In this document: positions 49,384 through 58,044 of the stretch, one piece after another
How positions within the stretch are numbered: position 1 is the first letter of the stretch
Layout of the letters: every line of letters starts with the position of its first letter
Source: Tritrichomonas musculus
Lineage: Eukaryota; Parabasalia; Tritrichomonadida; Tritrichomonadidae
Assembly: GCA_039105265.1 (NCBI GenBank)
Contig: JAPFFF010000027.1
Coordinates: 682,001-746,000 of the forward strand
DNA length: 64,000 bases
Reading direction: 5' to 3'
Notes under the pieces: model-generated
What the model was told of the DNA's origin: nothing
What the model saw: only the letters and a program-made list of their open reading frames with translations
Databases searched by the model: none
Translations under genes and position numbers: made by a program

Positions 49384-52300
49384 ATGAATTCAAAGTCATC
49401 AAAAAAACTCATCCATATATATTCAAAATCACATACCGATGAATCAAAATCATATGATTGCGATGATACAGAACCAACTTTTCAATTATTATCCACTTTA
49501 TTATCCACGTATACTCAATTTATTTTAAAATATCCTAAATTAATCAATTTTATAAACGAAATTACTAAATTAATCAACGGACTAAAATTATCAATTGGCA
49601 ATTATGGTTTACTAATAAAAGATAAAGATACAATTCTTACAGATTTTTTTTCAAAAATGGATAATATCCATCATACAATATACCATTTTTATGACAATAA
49701 TATGATAACGCAATCTCTCAATTTTTTTAATAAGCAAATATTAAAAGTTGGGAATTCAATGAAAATTGCTGAACAATCTTTAGAATACAAAAGTCAAGAG
49801 GTTAACAATTATTTTTACAATTTTTATTCTGAATTAATTTCCATCCAGAAATTAATAAAAGGCGTTTATAAAACATTTGAAATTACAAATTTAATTGAAC
49901 CTTTCAATCAACTTTACAACAATGCCGATGCAACTTTTTCAGACATTTTTGAGAGTTCAAAAACAAAGAGATACAAATATTGTCTGATGTGCATAAAAAG
50001 AGTTCAAGAAAACTTGGAAGAATATCAAAATTGGATTCAAAATCAAGATGAAATTAAAGAAACTTTTCTGAACTTACAAAAACAGGCCAATTCAATTATT
50101 TCAAATGTCAAAATTCCAAAAGAAGAATTTAATCAAATAGAAGAGGATGTAAACAAAGAAAAGCAAGAGAAAATTCAAAGTGAAAATAATCAAAACGAAG
50201 AAGAAAATAATTCTTTAAAATCAAAAGAAATTCAAAATTTTGATGAAAACCAAAGTTCAGAAAAAGATCAACTTTTTGAATTATCTGATGAAAATATCCA
50301 TCAACAAAATAATAATACAAATGATATACAGCATAAAAATGATGATAATAGTAATATAGACAAAATTGCACTTCAGAAAAGCAAAAAGAAAAAAGAAAAA
50401 GGAAAATTTATTGGAAATTCAAATGACTATTCAATTTTCAATGAAGAAAAAGACATTGAAAAAGATAAAGATGATTTTATAAACTCTAAATCTGAGAAAT
50501 TGCATCTAAATGAGGACAAAAACAATAAAGACAAAGATGGAGGAAAATTCTTTGAAGGCCAATTTTTGTCTGAAAATGACTATAATTCAATAGAAGACAA
50601 TTTTAGTTCGAAGAAATCAGCAAAGAAGCAGCAAGACGCTTTACCAAAGAAGAAGCCAGATACAAAGATCAGAAGTCATTCAAAAGCAATTCCTGATAAA
50701 AAAGTAGACAGTTCACCAAAGAGTAAGACTTCAAATAAAAGGAAAAAATCGGTGCCTTCAAACCATTCAAAATCGAATGCTTCATCTCACCAATTTGATG
50801 AAAACGAGAACACCAGGAAGGGAAGAAAGCATCATCATAATAAAGATGATAAATTAAAAAATAAGGTTTCCAGTGAGATCAAAACAAAAGAATCAAGAGA
50901 AAGTGGAAAATTAAAAAGCGAATTTAAAGATGATAAAAAAGATCAGATTTTGGAACAAAATCAAACGCAAATGCAACAACAACAGCAAATTCAACAATCA
51001 CAAATACAGCAACCACAAATTCAACAATCACAAATTCAACAACCACAAATACAGCAACCACAAATTCAACAATCACAACAAGTTCAACAACAAATGCAAC
51101 AACAACAGCAAATTCAACAACCACAAATTCAACAATCGCAACAAGTTCAACAACAAATGCAACAACCACAAATACAGCAACCACAAATTCAACAATCACT
51201 ACAAATACAGCAACCACAAATTCAACAATCGCAACAAGTTCAACAACAAATGCAACAACCACAAATACAGCAACCACAAATTCAACAATCACAACAAGTT
51301 CAACAACAAATGCAACAACCACAAATACAGCAACCACAAATTCAACAATCACTACAAATACAGCAACCACAAATTCAACAATCACAACAAGTTCAACAAC
51401 AAATGCAACAATCACAAATTCAACAACAAATGCAACAACAACAGCAAATTCAACAACCACAAATACAGCAATCGCAACAAGTTCAACAACAAATGCAACA
51501 ACTACAGCAAATTCAGCAATCACAACAAATACAACAACCACAAATTCAGCAATCACAACAAATACAACAACCACAAATTCAACAATCACTACAAATACAG
51601 CAACCACAAATTCAACAATCACAACAAGTTCAACAACAAATGCAACAACAACAGCAAATTCAACATCCACAAATCCAAGTAAACATGATACCGCAGACAC
51701 TTTTAAGTTTTTTGCTGCAGCTTTCTCAAGCATCGCAGATGCATTTTAGCCAGATGCAGAATGGCAATACGAATCTTGACGTGAGCCAGCAGCAGGCAAT
51801 ACTGAATTACTCATCCTTTTTGTACGATTTCATCAGCAGGTGGCAGGCGGCCTTGTTGCAGCAAATTCAGGCAAACCATCTGAGCAGTTCAATTTTTCAG
51901 ATGCCAAATTTGCTTCTGCCACTATCTAATGTCATCAGTCCTTTTACCACAAGCACAAACCAATTCATGTCGCAGATATCTTATCCGTATGATGCAAATC
52001 TGCAGTACTTGCAGCCTTGGCAGTTTGGTAGTCAGCAATTCGGCATGAATAGTTGGCCGAATTTCCAGCCAAGTTTCAATGATCAGCAGAATTTTGTACC
52101 AAATAGTAACGAAATTGTTACAAATAACGAAGAAGATAAATCAAAACAAGAAATATTAGCAGAGCAAGATTATTCAAATTTCGAGCAAATTAATCAGATT
52201 AAGCCAAAGCAAGAAGAGAATAAACAAGAAGATACTAAGCCAAAACAAGAAAAAGCTAAGTCAAAACAAGAAAAAGTTCAAATAAGACAAGAAGAAACTA

Positions 52301-54084
52301 AACCAAAGCAAGAAGAAGTTAAACCAAAACAAGAAGAAGCTAAACTAAAACAAGACGAAATTGAATCAAAACAAGAAGAAGCTAAACCAAAGCAAGAAGA
52401 AGCTAAACCAAAGCAAGAAGAAGCTAAACCAAAGCAAGAAGAAGTTAAACCAAAACAACAAGAAGCTAAATCAAAGCAAGAAAAAGTTCAAATAAGACAA
52501 GAAGAATCAAAACCAAAACAAGAAGAAGTTAAATCAAAACAAGAAGAAGCTAAACCAAAACAAGAAGAAGCTAAACCAAAACAAGAAGAATCAAAACCAA
52601 AACAAGAAGAAGCTAAACCAAAACAAGAAGAAGTTAAATCAAAACAAGAAGAAGCTAAACCAAAGCAAGAAGAAGTTAAATCAAAGCAAGAAAAATCAAA
52701 ACTAAAACAAGAAGAAGCTAAAGCAAAACAACAAGAATTTCAAATAAGACAAGAAGAAGCTAAAGCAAAACTAGAAGAAGTTAAATCAAAGCAAGAAGAA
52801 TCAAAACCAAAGCAAGAAGAAGCTAAACTAAAACAAGAAGAAGCTAAACCAAAGCAAGAAAAATCAAAACTAAAACAAGAAGAAGCTAAATCAAAACAAG
52901 AAGAATCAAAACCAAAACAAGAAGAATCAAAACCAAAACAAGAAGAATCAAAACCAAAACAAGAAGAATCAAAACCAAAACAAGAAGAAGCTAAACTAAA
53001 ACAAGAAGAAGCTAAAGCAAAGCAAGAAGAAGTTAAAGAAGAATCCGGTGATATAATCAACTTATCATCATTTCAAAGAAGTGATGATTTTCAATCAGAA
53101 TCAGAAGTTAATCAAGAAGAACGAGAAGAAATTTATCAAAAAGCAGTAAATCTAGAAAAGAGCTCTGATGTTTCAGGAGCAGCGAAGCTTTATAAGGAAT
53201 CAGCCAAGATGGGAGATGCTGAATCGATGCTTCATTACGCCTCGATGCTACAAGAAGGGCGGGGAGTTCCAGTTGATGAAGAAAAAGCTGCCAAATATCT
53301 CAAAGAAGCGGCCAACAAAGGCAATCCAAAAGCAATGTATGAGTATGCGTCATTCCTCACCAAAAGCAAGGACAAAGTTCCACATTCTTCCCAAATAGCG
53401 GCTCACTTTTACAAAATGGCAGCTGATTTAGGGAACGTTGAGGCAATGTATCAATATGGGATGATTTTGAGGAATGGTGAAGGTGTTCCAATTGACAAGA
53501 AAGAAGCTCTCAAGTACTTCAAGATGGCAACAGATAAAGAGCACTTGGACTCGATGTTTTGCTATGCAATGATGCTCAAAACAGGCGAAGGTGTTCCTGC
53601 TGATAAAAACGAAGCCATTAAATATCTAAAGATGGCGACAGACAAAGAGCATGTTGATTCGATGTATAACTATGCTAAGATGCTGAAAATTGGAGATGGT
53701 GTTCAAATTGACGTCAAAAAAGCTGCTTTTTATTTGAAAAATGCAGCTGAAAGAGGACATCTTTTGTCCATCTATGAATATGCGAAAATGCTGGACTATG
53801 GTCATGGTGTTAAGCAGGATAAGAAAAATGCAGCCTTCTTCTACGGCCTGGCAGCAGACAGAGGGCATGTTGAGGCAATGTTTGACTTCGCTTCTAGTCT
53901 GTACAATGGAAACTCAGGCGAAATTAATAAGAAAAAAGCAGCACATTATTTCAAAATGGCAGCTGATAAAGGGCAAGGTGAGGCAATGTACAACTACGGA
54001 ATGATGCTGAAAAATGGAGATGGAATCCCTGTTGATATGATAGAATCATCACGATATCTAAACATGTTCAAAGAAAATGAGTGA
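49384..54084 (+). CDS. Gln-rich, KPKQEEA-repeat, Sel1-repeat protein
   Basis: 1566 aa from the ATG at 49384 (MNSKSSKKLIHIY); an in-frame TTG at 49348 lies inside the adjacent element and is not used here. Residues to about 260 form a helical domain without a known name. Then come an acidic/Lys-rich linker, a Gln-Pro-rich array (QPQIQQSQQVQQQMQQ, bases 50965-51670), an aromatic Gln-rich island with different codon use (51690-52110), a seven-residue KPKQEEA array (52200-53040), and eight or nine Sel1-like repeats (53110-54070; G-x-x-EAMYxYGxMLxxGxGV). Sel1 repeats are protein-binding scaffolds. The low-complexity centre suggests condensate or scaffold behaviour, an inference. No signal peptide. 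Bases 49830-50304 are duplicated at 61532-62006. Confidence 0.88.
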   Translation: MNSKSSKKLIHIYSKSHTDESKSYDCDDTEPTFQLLSTLLSTYTQFILKYPKLINFINEITKLINGLKLSIGNYGLLIKDKDTILTDFFSKMDNIHHTIYHFYDNNMITQSLNFFNKQILKVGNSMKIAEQSLEYKSQEVNNYFYNFYSELISIQKLIKGVYKTFEITNLIEPFNQLYNNADATFSDIFESSKTKRYKYCLMCIKRVQENLEEYQNWIQNQDEIKETFLNLQKQANSIISNVKIPKEEFNQIEEDVNKEKQEKIQSENNQNEEENNSLKSKEIQNFDENQSSEKDQLFELSDENIHQQNNNTNDIQHKNDDNSNIDKIALQKSKKKKEKGKFIGNSNDYSIFNEEKDIEKDKDDFINSKSEKLHLNEDKNNKDKDGGKFFEGQFLSENDYNSIEDNFSSKKSAKKQQDALPKKKPDTKIRSHSKAIPDKKVDSSPKSKTSNKRKKSVPSNHSKSNASSHQFDENENTRKGRKHHHNKDDKLKNKVSSEIKTKESRESGKLKSEFKDDKKDQILEQNQTQMQQQQQIQQSQIQQPQIQQSQIQQPQIQQPQIQQSQQVQQQMQQQQQIQQPQIQQSQQVQQQMQQPQIQQPQIQQSLQIQQPQIQQSQQVQQQMQQPQIQQPQIQQSQQVQQQMQQPQIQQPQIQQSLQIQQPQIQQSQQVQQQMQQSQIQQQMQQQQQIQQPQIQQSQQVQQQMQQLQQIQQSQQIQQPQIQQSQQIQQPQIQQSLQIQQPQIQQSQQVQQQMQQQQQIQHPQIQVNMIPQTLLSFLLQLSQASQMHFSQMQNGNTNLDVSQQQAILNYSSFLYDFISRWQAALLQQIQANHLSSSIFQMPNLLLPLSNVISPFTTSTNQFMSQISYPYDANLQYLQPWQFGSQQFGMNSWPNFQPSFNDQQNFVPNSNEIVTNNEEDKSKQEILAEQDYSNFEQINQIKPKQEENKQEDTKPKQEKAKSKQEKVQIRQEETKPKQEEVKPKQEEAKLKQDEIESKQEEAKPKQEEAKPKQEEAKPKQEEVKPKQQEAKSKQEKVQIRQEESKPKQEEVKSKQEEAKPKQEEAKPKQEESKPKQEEAKPKQEEVKSKQEEAKPKQEEVKSKQEKSKLKQEEAKAKQQEFQIRQEEAKAKLEEVKSKQEESKPKQEEAKLKQEEAKPKQEKSKLKQEEAKSKQEESKPKQEESKPKQEESKPKQEESKPKQEEAKLKQEEAKAKQEEVKEESGDIINLSSFQRSDDFQSESEVNQEEREEIYQKAVNLEKSSDVSGAAKLYKESAKMGDAESMLHYASMLQEGRGVPVDEEKAAKYLKEAANKGNPKAMYEYASFLTKSKDKVPHSSQIAAHFYKMAADLGNVEAMYQYGMILRNGEGVPIDKKEALKYFKMATDKEHLDSMFCYAMMLKTGEGVPADKNEAIKYLKMATDKEHVDSMYNYAKMLKIGDGVQIDVKKAAFYLKNAAERGHLLSIYEYAKMLDYGHGVKQDKKNAAFFYGLAADRGHVEAMFDFASSLYNGNSGEINKKKAAHYFKMAADKGQGEAMYNYGMMLKNGDGIPVDMIESSRYLNMFKENE
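50965..51670 (+). repeat. Gln/Pro-rich coding minisatellite
   Basis: Units of CAACCACAAATTCAACAATC and relatives encode QPQIQQSQ and QQVQQQMQQ in varying order. It is built almost only of CAA codons. Higher-order blocks recur, showing recent expansion. Confidence 0.85.
52200..53040 (+). repeat. KPKQEEA coding minisatellite (21-bp unit)
   Basis: About 40 seven-residue units (S/A-K-P/S/L-K-Q-E-E) in tandem, predicted to form a long charged helix. Unit variants (IRQEE, KAKQQEF) recur, indicating block duplications. Confidence 0.85.
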
Positions 54085-54247
54085 ATATTTATGTTATATG
54101 CTGTGTTAATCATTGAAGATCTAAATATATATTTTACTTCCTATGTTAATATTTATATTAATAATAAAGTATTTTTATTCATATACTTTGACAAATTATT
54201 TAAACTATGTTGTCTAATTATTCCCTTATTCACAAAAAAATTGAGAG

Positions 54248-54298
54248 TTTTTAATTCAAATTTTCTATAAATCTTCAAAAAGTAGAACGATAAGTAGG
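54248..54298 (-). repeat. Inner inverted repeat, right arm
   Basis: Partner of 48135-48185 (48 of 51 bases). Confidence 0.85.
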
Positions 54299-54299
54299 A

Positions 54300-54333
<34 letters not shown>

Positions 54334-54456
54334 AAGAATATAAAAAAGTTATTTATTCAGGAAAAATACATTTTAAATGGCTTTGGGAGTCATTGAGGGC
54401 TAAGTCCTCAACCTGAGATGAATGAAAGTATTCATGCCTTTATAACTATAAAAATA

Positions 54457-54510
54457 TTTAGCTTTATTCAAATTTGAGAGGACGATAAGAAGGGACAAAT
54501 TACAAAACTT
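54457..54510 (-). repeat. Outer inverted repeat, right arm
   Basis: Partner of 47824-47877 (50 of 54 bases). Weaker similarity continues outward for some bases. Confidence 0.85.
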
Positions 54511-54528
54511 GGTTTAGAAAATAAAAAT

Positions 54529-54575
54529 ACAAAAATACGTTATTTTTATAGTTTCCATACCCATGTTTTACATTA
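54529..54575 (-). repeat. Dispersed motif, copy 3
   Basis: On the - strand: ATGGGTATGGAAACTATAAA then AATAACGTATTTTTGT, closely related to the copy at 39121-39160. Confidence 0.55.
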
Positions 54576-54618
54576 AAAAAATAAAAAAAATTAAAGCTGT
54601 TAGCTTTATTAAGTTAAG

Positions 54619-54652
54619 GTTAAAGTGATCGTTAATTAACGATCACTTTAAC
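54619..54652. terminator. Perfect 34-bp palindrome 3' of the RCC1-kinase gene
   Basis: GTTAAAGTGATCGTTAA followed directly by its reverse complement, no loop. It lies 7 bp after the - strand stop codon at 54660. A second hairpin (TAAAGCT GTT AGCTTTA, 54592-54608) follows. It could be a 3'-end processing or transcription termination structure, or a two-fold symmetric protein site. Confidence 0.55.
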
Positions 54653-54659
54653 TATTTAA

Positions 54660-57158
54660 TTATTTTTTCGGCTCCTTTATTTCTGGCTTCTTTATTTCTT
54701 TCTTTGGCTTCTTTATTTCTGGCTTCTTGGTTTCTTTATTTTGGTATAAAGATTCAAAGCGATTCAGTTCTTGGTATCGTGAAAGAACGATGTCTCTGTC
54801 GACTTCTTTAGCAAGTTTGAACTTTTTATTCTCAATCATTTCAAGGATTTCTGAAAAGCTCGGACGATCTTTCGGTTCAAACGCGGTGCACTTATTGATC
54901 AGTTCAATTCCTTCTGTTGTGAGCGACGATGAATGACGTGGGAATTTGATTGGCTTCTTGGTCATCTTGTCGGTCAAATTTTGCTTTGGAAGACGACCTG
55001 TCAGCAAAACAAAGACGACAATTCCGTATGAGTAAACGTCGGTCTTGTTGTCATATTTTCCTTTGTTCAGCATTTCTGGCGACATGTAGTCAAGAGTGCC
55101 AACGCCTTTCGTCAGTGATCCTTCGTCTTTGTCGTCAATGTGAACAAGATCGAAATCGATGATTTTCGCTTCAAGGATCCAATTCAGCATGATGTTATCG
55201 ATCTTCAGGTCACGGTGAATCATGCCTGACTGGTGCAGGTGCTTCATCCCAAATGCAACTTCAATACAAATTTTCACCCGTAACGTGTCGTTCATGATGT
55301 CGCTTTTCAGCACGTCTTTCAATTTGAATGGAAGATATTCAAGGAAAAGGGCTATCGTCGTCTTCTCTTTTTCTCTACTTTTTTTCGCTTTTTCTTCATC
55401 TTCATCATCGTAGTCGTAGTCGGAATCTTTGTTTGATGTGCTTTCTTCAACTTTTTCTGATGTGTTCATGCCAATCGCTCCGCAGATGCTTGGATGACTG
55501 ATGCTCGTCAGTGCTCCAAATTCTCTCAGCGAGTTTCGTAGCTTGCTGAATGCTTCTTCATCTTCAACATTTTTCACAACTTTCTTGCACATCACTTCTG
55601 ATGTTCGACGGTCAATGATTTTGTATGCAACCGATGTCGCTCCTTCGCCAATCTTCTTCAAAACTTCATGGTGCTCTTCGTCTTCTTCTCCAATGAAAAT
55701 GTTATGAGTCCCTTCTTTCGTTTTCTTCAATTCAACATCACTGTCATCGTCATTGCCATTGTCGTCTGGTTTTATTTCTGGTCGCCGGTGAGTCGATGTG
55801 TCGTTGATGTCAAATATTTGAACTTTCTCGTACTTCAAAAGTCGTTCTTCAAGGAATCGGATGTGATTCTTGTAAATCGTTGTTTCACGCTTTTCTCTTT
55901 CTTTCATCTTCGCTTGCTGATTTGAAAGTTCTCGATCTTTCGCTTCAAGCCCTGCTTTCAATTCCGATATTTCTTTATCTTTCAAATATTCTGAGCCTTT
56001 TGATTTAGTTGATGACGATACTGTTTTTCGTGAGGTGAGGTGATCATTTTTCTTTGAAAGTCGTCTGTTTGGCATGTTTGGCGGTAATTCTTCTCCAACA
56101 AAAACTGCTGATGCAATTCCTCCTGCAATGCAGAACGATGCGCCACTCTCAATCGTTGTCTCAACTGGTGAATATATTTGTTCATTGACAGCAAATCTGT
56201 CGAGCATGAGTTCGCCATAACCGTTACTTCCACATGACAAAACTTTTCCATCTTCTGTTCGGAAGAGCGAGTGATTGTACCCAGCGGAGGCTCCTGTGAT
56301 TTTGTACTTCTCAAGAGAAGCAACTTTCGTGAATTTGTCTGTTTCGCTGACTCCTTCGCCGAGGCAGAGAGCACCGCTTGAAATAGATCCATAAACAAAA
56401 ACTTCGCCTTCGCTGCAAACTGCAAAGCAATGATAAAATGTCCCTGAGATGTCGACGATTTCTTTATCACGAAGTTCTTCAACTTCTTCAAATGAAAGTT
56501 TTCTGGATGAAGATTTGAAGACTCGCCCACTCTCACTAAGTGCAAAATAAAAATTATCGCAGCAGGCGACGCTGACTGCTTTCTCACCTCCTGGAAGAGT
56601 CGCTGCCTTCACTGGGTTCAGTGGGGAATCAAAAAGTGATTTGGTGATCGCGATGATCGCTCCTTCTGTGTCAATTGCTGCCGAGTTTGAATAACCGCCA
56701 TAAAGCGACACTGGTTGGCGATTTTCAATGTTCACAAAAAGTGGTTCGCCGTCTTTTGTAGATTTGTAAACGTACGCAAGCTCCCTGATGCCGTCTGTTC
56801 GTGAAATCAGGTAAAGAGTGTAATTATAACCGCACAAAATGGAGATGAACTTGCATTGAATGCCACGACTGTCTTTCATATCAATTTCTGTCGCTGTTTC
56901 CAGTTTTGATTTTGGAAGTGATCCAAGGATTGCTCCGTAAGAATTGTCGCCAATTACGTAGCCTTGCCCATCTTTCGTCACCCATGATGCATGATGATAG
57001 TAAACCGAGTAAGAGATAAGATTTGAAACGACAATTTTTGAAGAAAGTGGTGGCCAGATAATTGGATATTTACCTGATTTGTTGTTCGATGTCTCTCCCA
57101 CTTGATTGTAGTTATTGAGTCCGCTTGTTTTGAGGATTGTGCCTTTTTTGGTAGACAT
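54660..57158 (-). CDS. RCC1-repeat, coiled-coil and protein kinase fusion
   Basis: 832 aa, ATG at 57158, preceded by TCATTC, an initiator-like word. Residues about 1-360 are RCC1-type beta-propeller repeats (GLNNYNQVGE, GDNSYGAILG, VYGSISSGALCLGE, SCGSNGYGELML). Residues about 380-450 are a coiled coil. Residues about 500-770 are a kinase domain: IGEGATSVAYKI, the lysine in VMCKKVV, HRDLKIDNIML, then DFD instead of DFG, SPEML, and DVYSYGIVVFVLLTG. The Mg-binding Asp is kept, so activity is plausible. The C-terminus is a KKPEIK/KEPKK repeat. The layout resembles Nek8/9-type or other RCC1-kinase fusions expanded in trichomonads; localisation is probably cytosolic or cytoskeletal. Codon use is less AT-biased than the neighbours. 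Confidence 0.92.
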   Translation of the reverse strand: MSTKKGTILKTSGLNNYNQVGETSNNKSGKYPIIWPPLSSKIVVSNLISYSVYYHHASWVTKDGQGYVIGDNSYGAILGSLPKSKLETATEIDMKDSRGIQCKFISILCGYNYTLYLISRTDGIRELAYVYKSTKDGEPLFVNIENRQPVSLYGGYSNSAAIDTEGAIIAITKSLFDSPLNPVKAATLPGGEKAVSVACCDNFYFALSESGRVFKSSSRKLSFEEVEELRDKEIVDISGTFYHCFAVCSEGEVFVYGSISSGALCLGEGVSETDKFTKVASLEKYKITGASAGYNHSLFRTEDGKVLSCGSNGYGELMLDRFAVNEQIYSPVETTIESGASFCIAGGIASAVFVGEELPPNMPNRRLSKKNDHLTSRKTVSSSTKSKGSEYLKDKEISELKAGLEAKDRELSNQQAKMKEREKRETTIYKNHIRFLEERLLKYEKVQIFDINDTSTHRRPEIKPDDNGNDDDSDVELKKTKEGTHNIFIGEEDEEHHEVLKKIGEGATSVAYKIIDRRTSEVMCKKVVKNVEDEEAFSKLRNSLREFGALTSISHPSICGAIGMNTSEKVEESTSNKDSDYDYDDEDEEKAKKSREKEKTTIALFLEYLPFKLKDVLKSDIMNDTLRVKICIEVAFGMKHLHQSGMIHRDLKIDNIMLNWILEAKIIDFDLVHIDDKDEGSLTKGVGTLDYMSPEMLNKGKYDNKTDVYSYGIVVFVLLTGRLPKQNLTDKMTKKPIKFPRHSSSLTTEGIELINKCTAFEPKDRPSFSEILEMIENKKFKLAKEVDRDIVLSRYQELNRFESLYQNKETKKPEIKKPKKEIKKPEIKEPKK

Positions 57159-57479
57159 TTTACTTGAATGAAATATTTGAGAATATACAAATATTTCAAT
57201 GAATTTTTAAAAATTCAATAAAAATTTAACGAGATTTTAATTATATAATATCTCACTCAATTTTAAATTAATCTAAAATTTAATCAATAATTAAATTAAA
57301 TAAAACATATAAATAATATAAAATACTATAATATTTCTTTTTAATTATATAAATTGATAATATTATTAAAAACCAGAATGATCCAAGATATTCGATCACA
57401 TATGATGTTAAAAGAAGAGAAATCATAATTTGCTACATATTCTTAATTTGAAATCAGATAAAGGTAATATAATCCATAA

Positions 57480-57640
57480 TATTTTCTTCATTTGATAAAT
57501 CATTGTTATAACATTCATAAAATACAGATTTCAAGTTTATATCTATATTTATATGATCAATTATCATTTGAACAATTTATTGATTTCCTTTATCAACAAA
57601 ATATAAAGGTGTCATTTCTGTCAATTTATTTTTTCTTTGT
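57480..57640 (-). pseudogene. Ankyrin-repeat relic
   Basis: The - strand reads TEMTPLYFVDKGNQ, a stop, then IVQMIIDHINIDINLKS, the signature of one trichomonad ankyrin unit (TPLY-A-xxGN-EIVQLLLDHxxIDIN). No start, in-frame stops. A small remnant of a host ankyrin gene. Confidence 0.5.
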
Positions 57641-57755
57641 ACATTCCTAAGAATCCACAAGAGATTGTTCAAATCTTATGGTCATTTAACATTTGTTATA
57701 CAATTCAAAGCATTTGATAACTAAATGGTCATTGCTTTACTGATGTCTTTCAATC

Positions 57756-57990
57756 CTTCAATAATTCAAGTCTTTGGATTACTTCATGAAGGACCAGTTG
57801 TATGTGAATATACAAGTAGAAATTACTTCAATAATCCAAGCCTTTGGATTACTTCATGAAGGACCAGTTGTATGTGAATATACAAGTAGAAATTACTTCA
57901 ATAATCCAAGCCTTTGGATTACTTGGTAATTTATTTATTTTCATTCATAAAGAATATATTAATATACAAGTAGGAATTACTTCAATTTGT
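57756..57990 (+). repeat. 70-bp tandem repeat
   Basis: CTTTGGATTACTTCATGAAG and the rest of the unit recur with a 70-bp period (CTTTGGATT at 57772, 57842 and 57912). Two near-perfect copies and a degenerate third. Confidence 0.8.
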
Positions 57991-58044
57991 ATTATTTATG
58001 CAAAGCATTTTGAAAATAATAAATAGAAATTTTCAAGGACAAAT

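Larger units (their letters stand above)
54085..54659. other. 3' intergenic region with inverted arms, hairpins and a perfect palindrome
   Basis: Holds the right inner arm (54248-54298), a long T run (54300-54326), a GC-richer segment with a TTGAGG/CCTCAA hairpin (54393-54411), the right outer arm (54457-54510), the dispersed ATGGGTATGG motif (54529-54575), a 7-bp hairpin (54592-54608) and a 34-bp palindrome (54619-54652). No gene is seen. Confidence 0.75.
57159..58044. other. Intergenic region with ankyrin relic and 70-bp tandem repeat
   Basis: Contains a decayed ankyrin piece on the - strand (about 57480-57640) and a 70-bp tandem repeat (57756-57990). It also must carry both divergent promoters. 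Confidence 0.6.

Noticed and set aside
50924-51733. Long Val/Phe-rich and Asn/Lys-rich ORFs opposite or out of frame with the Sel1 gene
   Set aside because: They are shadows of the CAA repeat and have no independent support.
47824-54510. A Polinton-like or other large self-coding element between the nested inverted arms
   Set aside because: No polymerase, integrase, capsid or protease-like reading frame is present; the only gene is a repeat-rich Sel1 protein. I describe only the repeats.
57844-58026. 60-codon ORF before the DUF3447 gene
   Set aside because: It is the translation of the 70-bp tandem repeat.
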